NCBI GenBank assembly: GCA_910583845.1
Contig: CAJUAB010000054.1
Coordinates: forward strand, 1-6,022
Direction: 5' to 3'
DNA length: 6,022 nt
From: an uncultured Acetatifactor sp.
GTDB taxonomy: Bacteria > Bacillota > Clostridia > Lachnospirales > Lachnospiraceae
Shown here one piece after another: positions 5,251 to 6,022 of this stretch. Every line of letters starts with the position of its first letter. Positions within the stretch are counted from its first letter, which is position 1. Position numbers and translations under genes: made by a program. Below the pieces are notes generated by a model that was not told where the DNA came from, did not search any database, and was given only the letters and a program-made list of their open reading frames with translations.

Positions 5251-6022
5251 ATGAACTCTATCTACAGTCATGTATATCTGGATCTACAGCACAAGGCTAT
5301 TGAACCTGTAACTCTGAAGCAATACGATTATGAAGCCAGATCTGTTCTCTTTCATATTACAGACAACGGCAGTCCCTATCTTTTGACCGACGACCTGCTG
5401 GCGGAAGTCAAAATCCATAAGCCTGACGGTACTAAGGTCATAGCCAGAGGCAATGTCCATGTGGGCAGCAATGAGATCACGGTCAATGTGAGCCGCCAGA
5501 TGACCGCCGTCCATGGCGTGCTGCGCGCGGATATCACTCTTTTCAGGGAGGACAGACTGCTGTCCACCATGCCCTTTCACATATGTGTGGAAAAGTGTCC
5601 CATCCAGAACGGGGATATCGACAGCGCTGACGAATATACTCTCTTGGAGGATCTGATTGCGCTCACCCGGAAAAACGAGGCACAACGTCAGGCCAATGAG
5701 CAGTCACGGGTGCAGGAGGAACAGACGCGGACACAGAATGAACAGACCAGGAAGCAAAATGAACACACAAGGATACAGAATGAGCAGGCCAGGATACGGG
5801 ATGAGCAGGCACGGACACAGAATGAGCAGGCCAGGATACGGGATGAGCAGACACGGACACGGGATGAGCAGACCCGGATACAGCAAGAACAGGCACGGAC
5901 GCAGAATGAACAGAACAGGATACAGGAAGAGCAGGCCAGGAGGCAGCGGGAGGCAGATCAAAGGGAACGGATCAACACACTCGTTTCCGATGTCCGCAGC
6001 GTGGCCCGGGATACCGCGGACG
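5251..6022 (+). CDS. BppU-type upper baseplate protein, N-terminal part (3' truncated)
   Basis: An open frame runs from ATG 5251 to the window edge (257 codons and one base, no stop). Residues 1 to about 120 resemble the BppU N-terminal domain of Firmicutes phages, a beta-sandwich that docks the upper baseplate protein onto the tail. Key stretches are TLKQYDYEARSVLFHITDNG, EVKIHKPDGT, an ITVNVSRQMTAVHGVLRADI strand pair, and the LSTMPFHICVEKC ending (FxIxV-type strand). After a short linker (NGDIDSADEYTLLEDLIALT) come tandem heptads of the type EQARTQN from about residue 143 to 240, then INTLVSDVRSVARDTAD as the chain continues. In lactococcal phages BppU carries the receptor-binding protein; here the C-terminus and partner lie outside the window. 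The gene is absent from the supplied ORF list probably because it has no stop, but the start signal, frame and domain match are clear. Confidence 0.85.
   Translation, partial: MNSIYSHVYLDLQHKAIEPVTLKQYDYEARSVLFHITDNGSPYLLTDDLLAEVKIHKPDGTKVIARGNVHVGSNEITVNVSRQMTAVHGVLRADITLFREDRLLSTMPFHICVEKCPIQNGDIDSADEYTLLEDLIALTRKNEAQRQANEQSRVQEEQTRTQNEQTRKQNEHTRIQNEQARIRDEQARTQNEQARIRDEQTRTRDEQTRIQQEQARTQNEQNRIQEEQARRQREADQRERINTLVSDVRSVARDTAD
5698..5949 (+). repeat. Twelve tandem 21-base repeats encoding heptads (EQxRxQN)
   Basis: Codons 150-233 of the BppU-like gene form twelve consecutive 7-residue units beginning Glu-Gln or Glu-His, with Arg at position 4, Ala or Thr usually at 3 and Asn, Asp, Gln or Glu at 7. 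Degenerate units flank them (residues 143-149 and 234-240). With position 7 as a and position 3 as d, this is a coiled coil with a very polar core, a type common in phage fibre stalks. It would form a rigid rod between the docking domain and the rest of the protein. Confidence 0.85.
5775..5850 (+). repeat. Recent 42-base direct duplication within the heptad array
   Basis: Bases 5775-5808 are identical to 5817-5850 (34 bases), a period of 42 bases or two heptads. The rest of each 42-base unit differs at only a few positions. Synonymous differences elsewhere in the array are larger, so this pair is probably the youngest duplication. Confidence 0.75.

Noticed and set aside
5704..5961. Antisense open frame rich in Leu, Pro and Cys, with repeated LLIPYPGLL-like units
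   Set aside because: It is the reverse strand of the 21-base heptad repeats; the repetition and hydrophobicity follow from the sense codons, and no start signal was seen.

Overview
The window is a stretch of a late structural operon from a siphovirus-type phage or, more likely, a prophage of a Gram-positive gut anaerobe in the Clostridia (Lachnospiraceae-like). The basis is a moderately GC-rich composition, strong AGGAGG ribosome binding sites, tail proteins of Firmicutes type (Dit, Tal and BppU families) and all genes on the + strand. The host assignment is inference; there is no integrase or attachment site here to separate prophage from free phage.

Layout. Positions 1-183 hold the last 60 codons of an unidentified charged protein, plausibly the end of the tape measure gene judging by position. 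It overlaps by ATGA with a 270-residue distal tail (Dit-like) protein at 180-992. A 43-base gap with a strong ribosome binding site leads to a 1316-residue tail-tip/tail-spike protein at 1036-4986. This protein has a baseplate-hub-like N-terminus carrying a four-cysteine zinc-ribbon insertion, a long middle part with coiled coils, a repetitive beta-rich shaft, and a C-terminal peptidase S74-type intramolecular chaperone with a plausible Ser1218/Lys1223 self-cleavage dyad. After a 264-base non-coding gap comes the start of a BppU-type upper baseplate protein (5251 to the window edge), whose N-terminal domain is followed by at least twelve 7-residue repeats encoded by 21-base DNA repeats.

Together the genes build the distal end of the tail. 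Dit forms the ring below the tail tube, the long protein forms the tip and host-binding fibre and may be matured by its own chaperone, and the BppU-like protein would attach a peripheral receptor-binding module to the baseplate.

The least explained part is the gap at 4987-5250. In a tightly packed late operon it is long, and it is dense in inverted repeats. One hairpin of about 20 base pairs (5135-5179), one long imperfect hairpin (5006-5072) and two smaller ones (5086-5108, 5207-5223) make it a candidate structured RNA, 5' leader or dispersed palindromic element.
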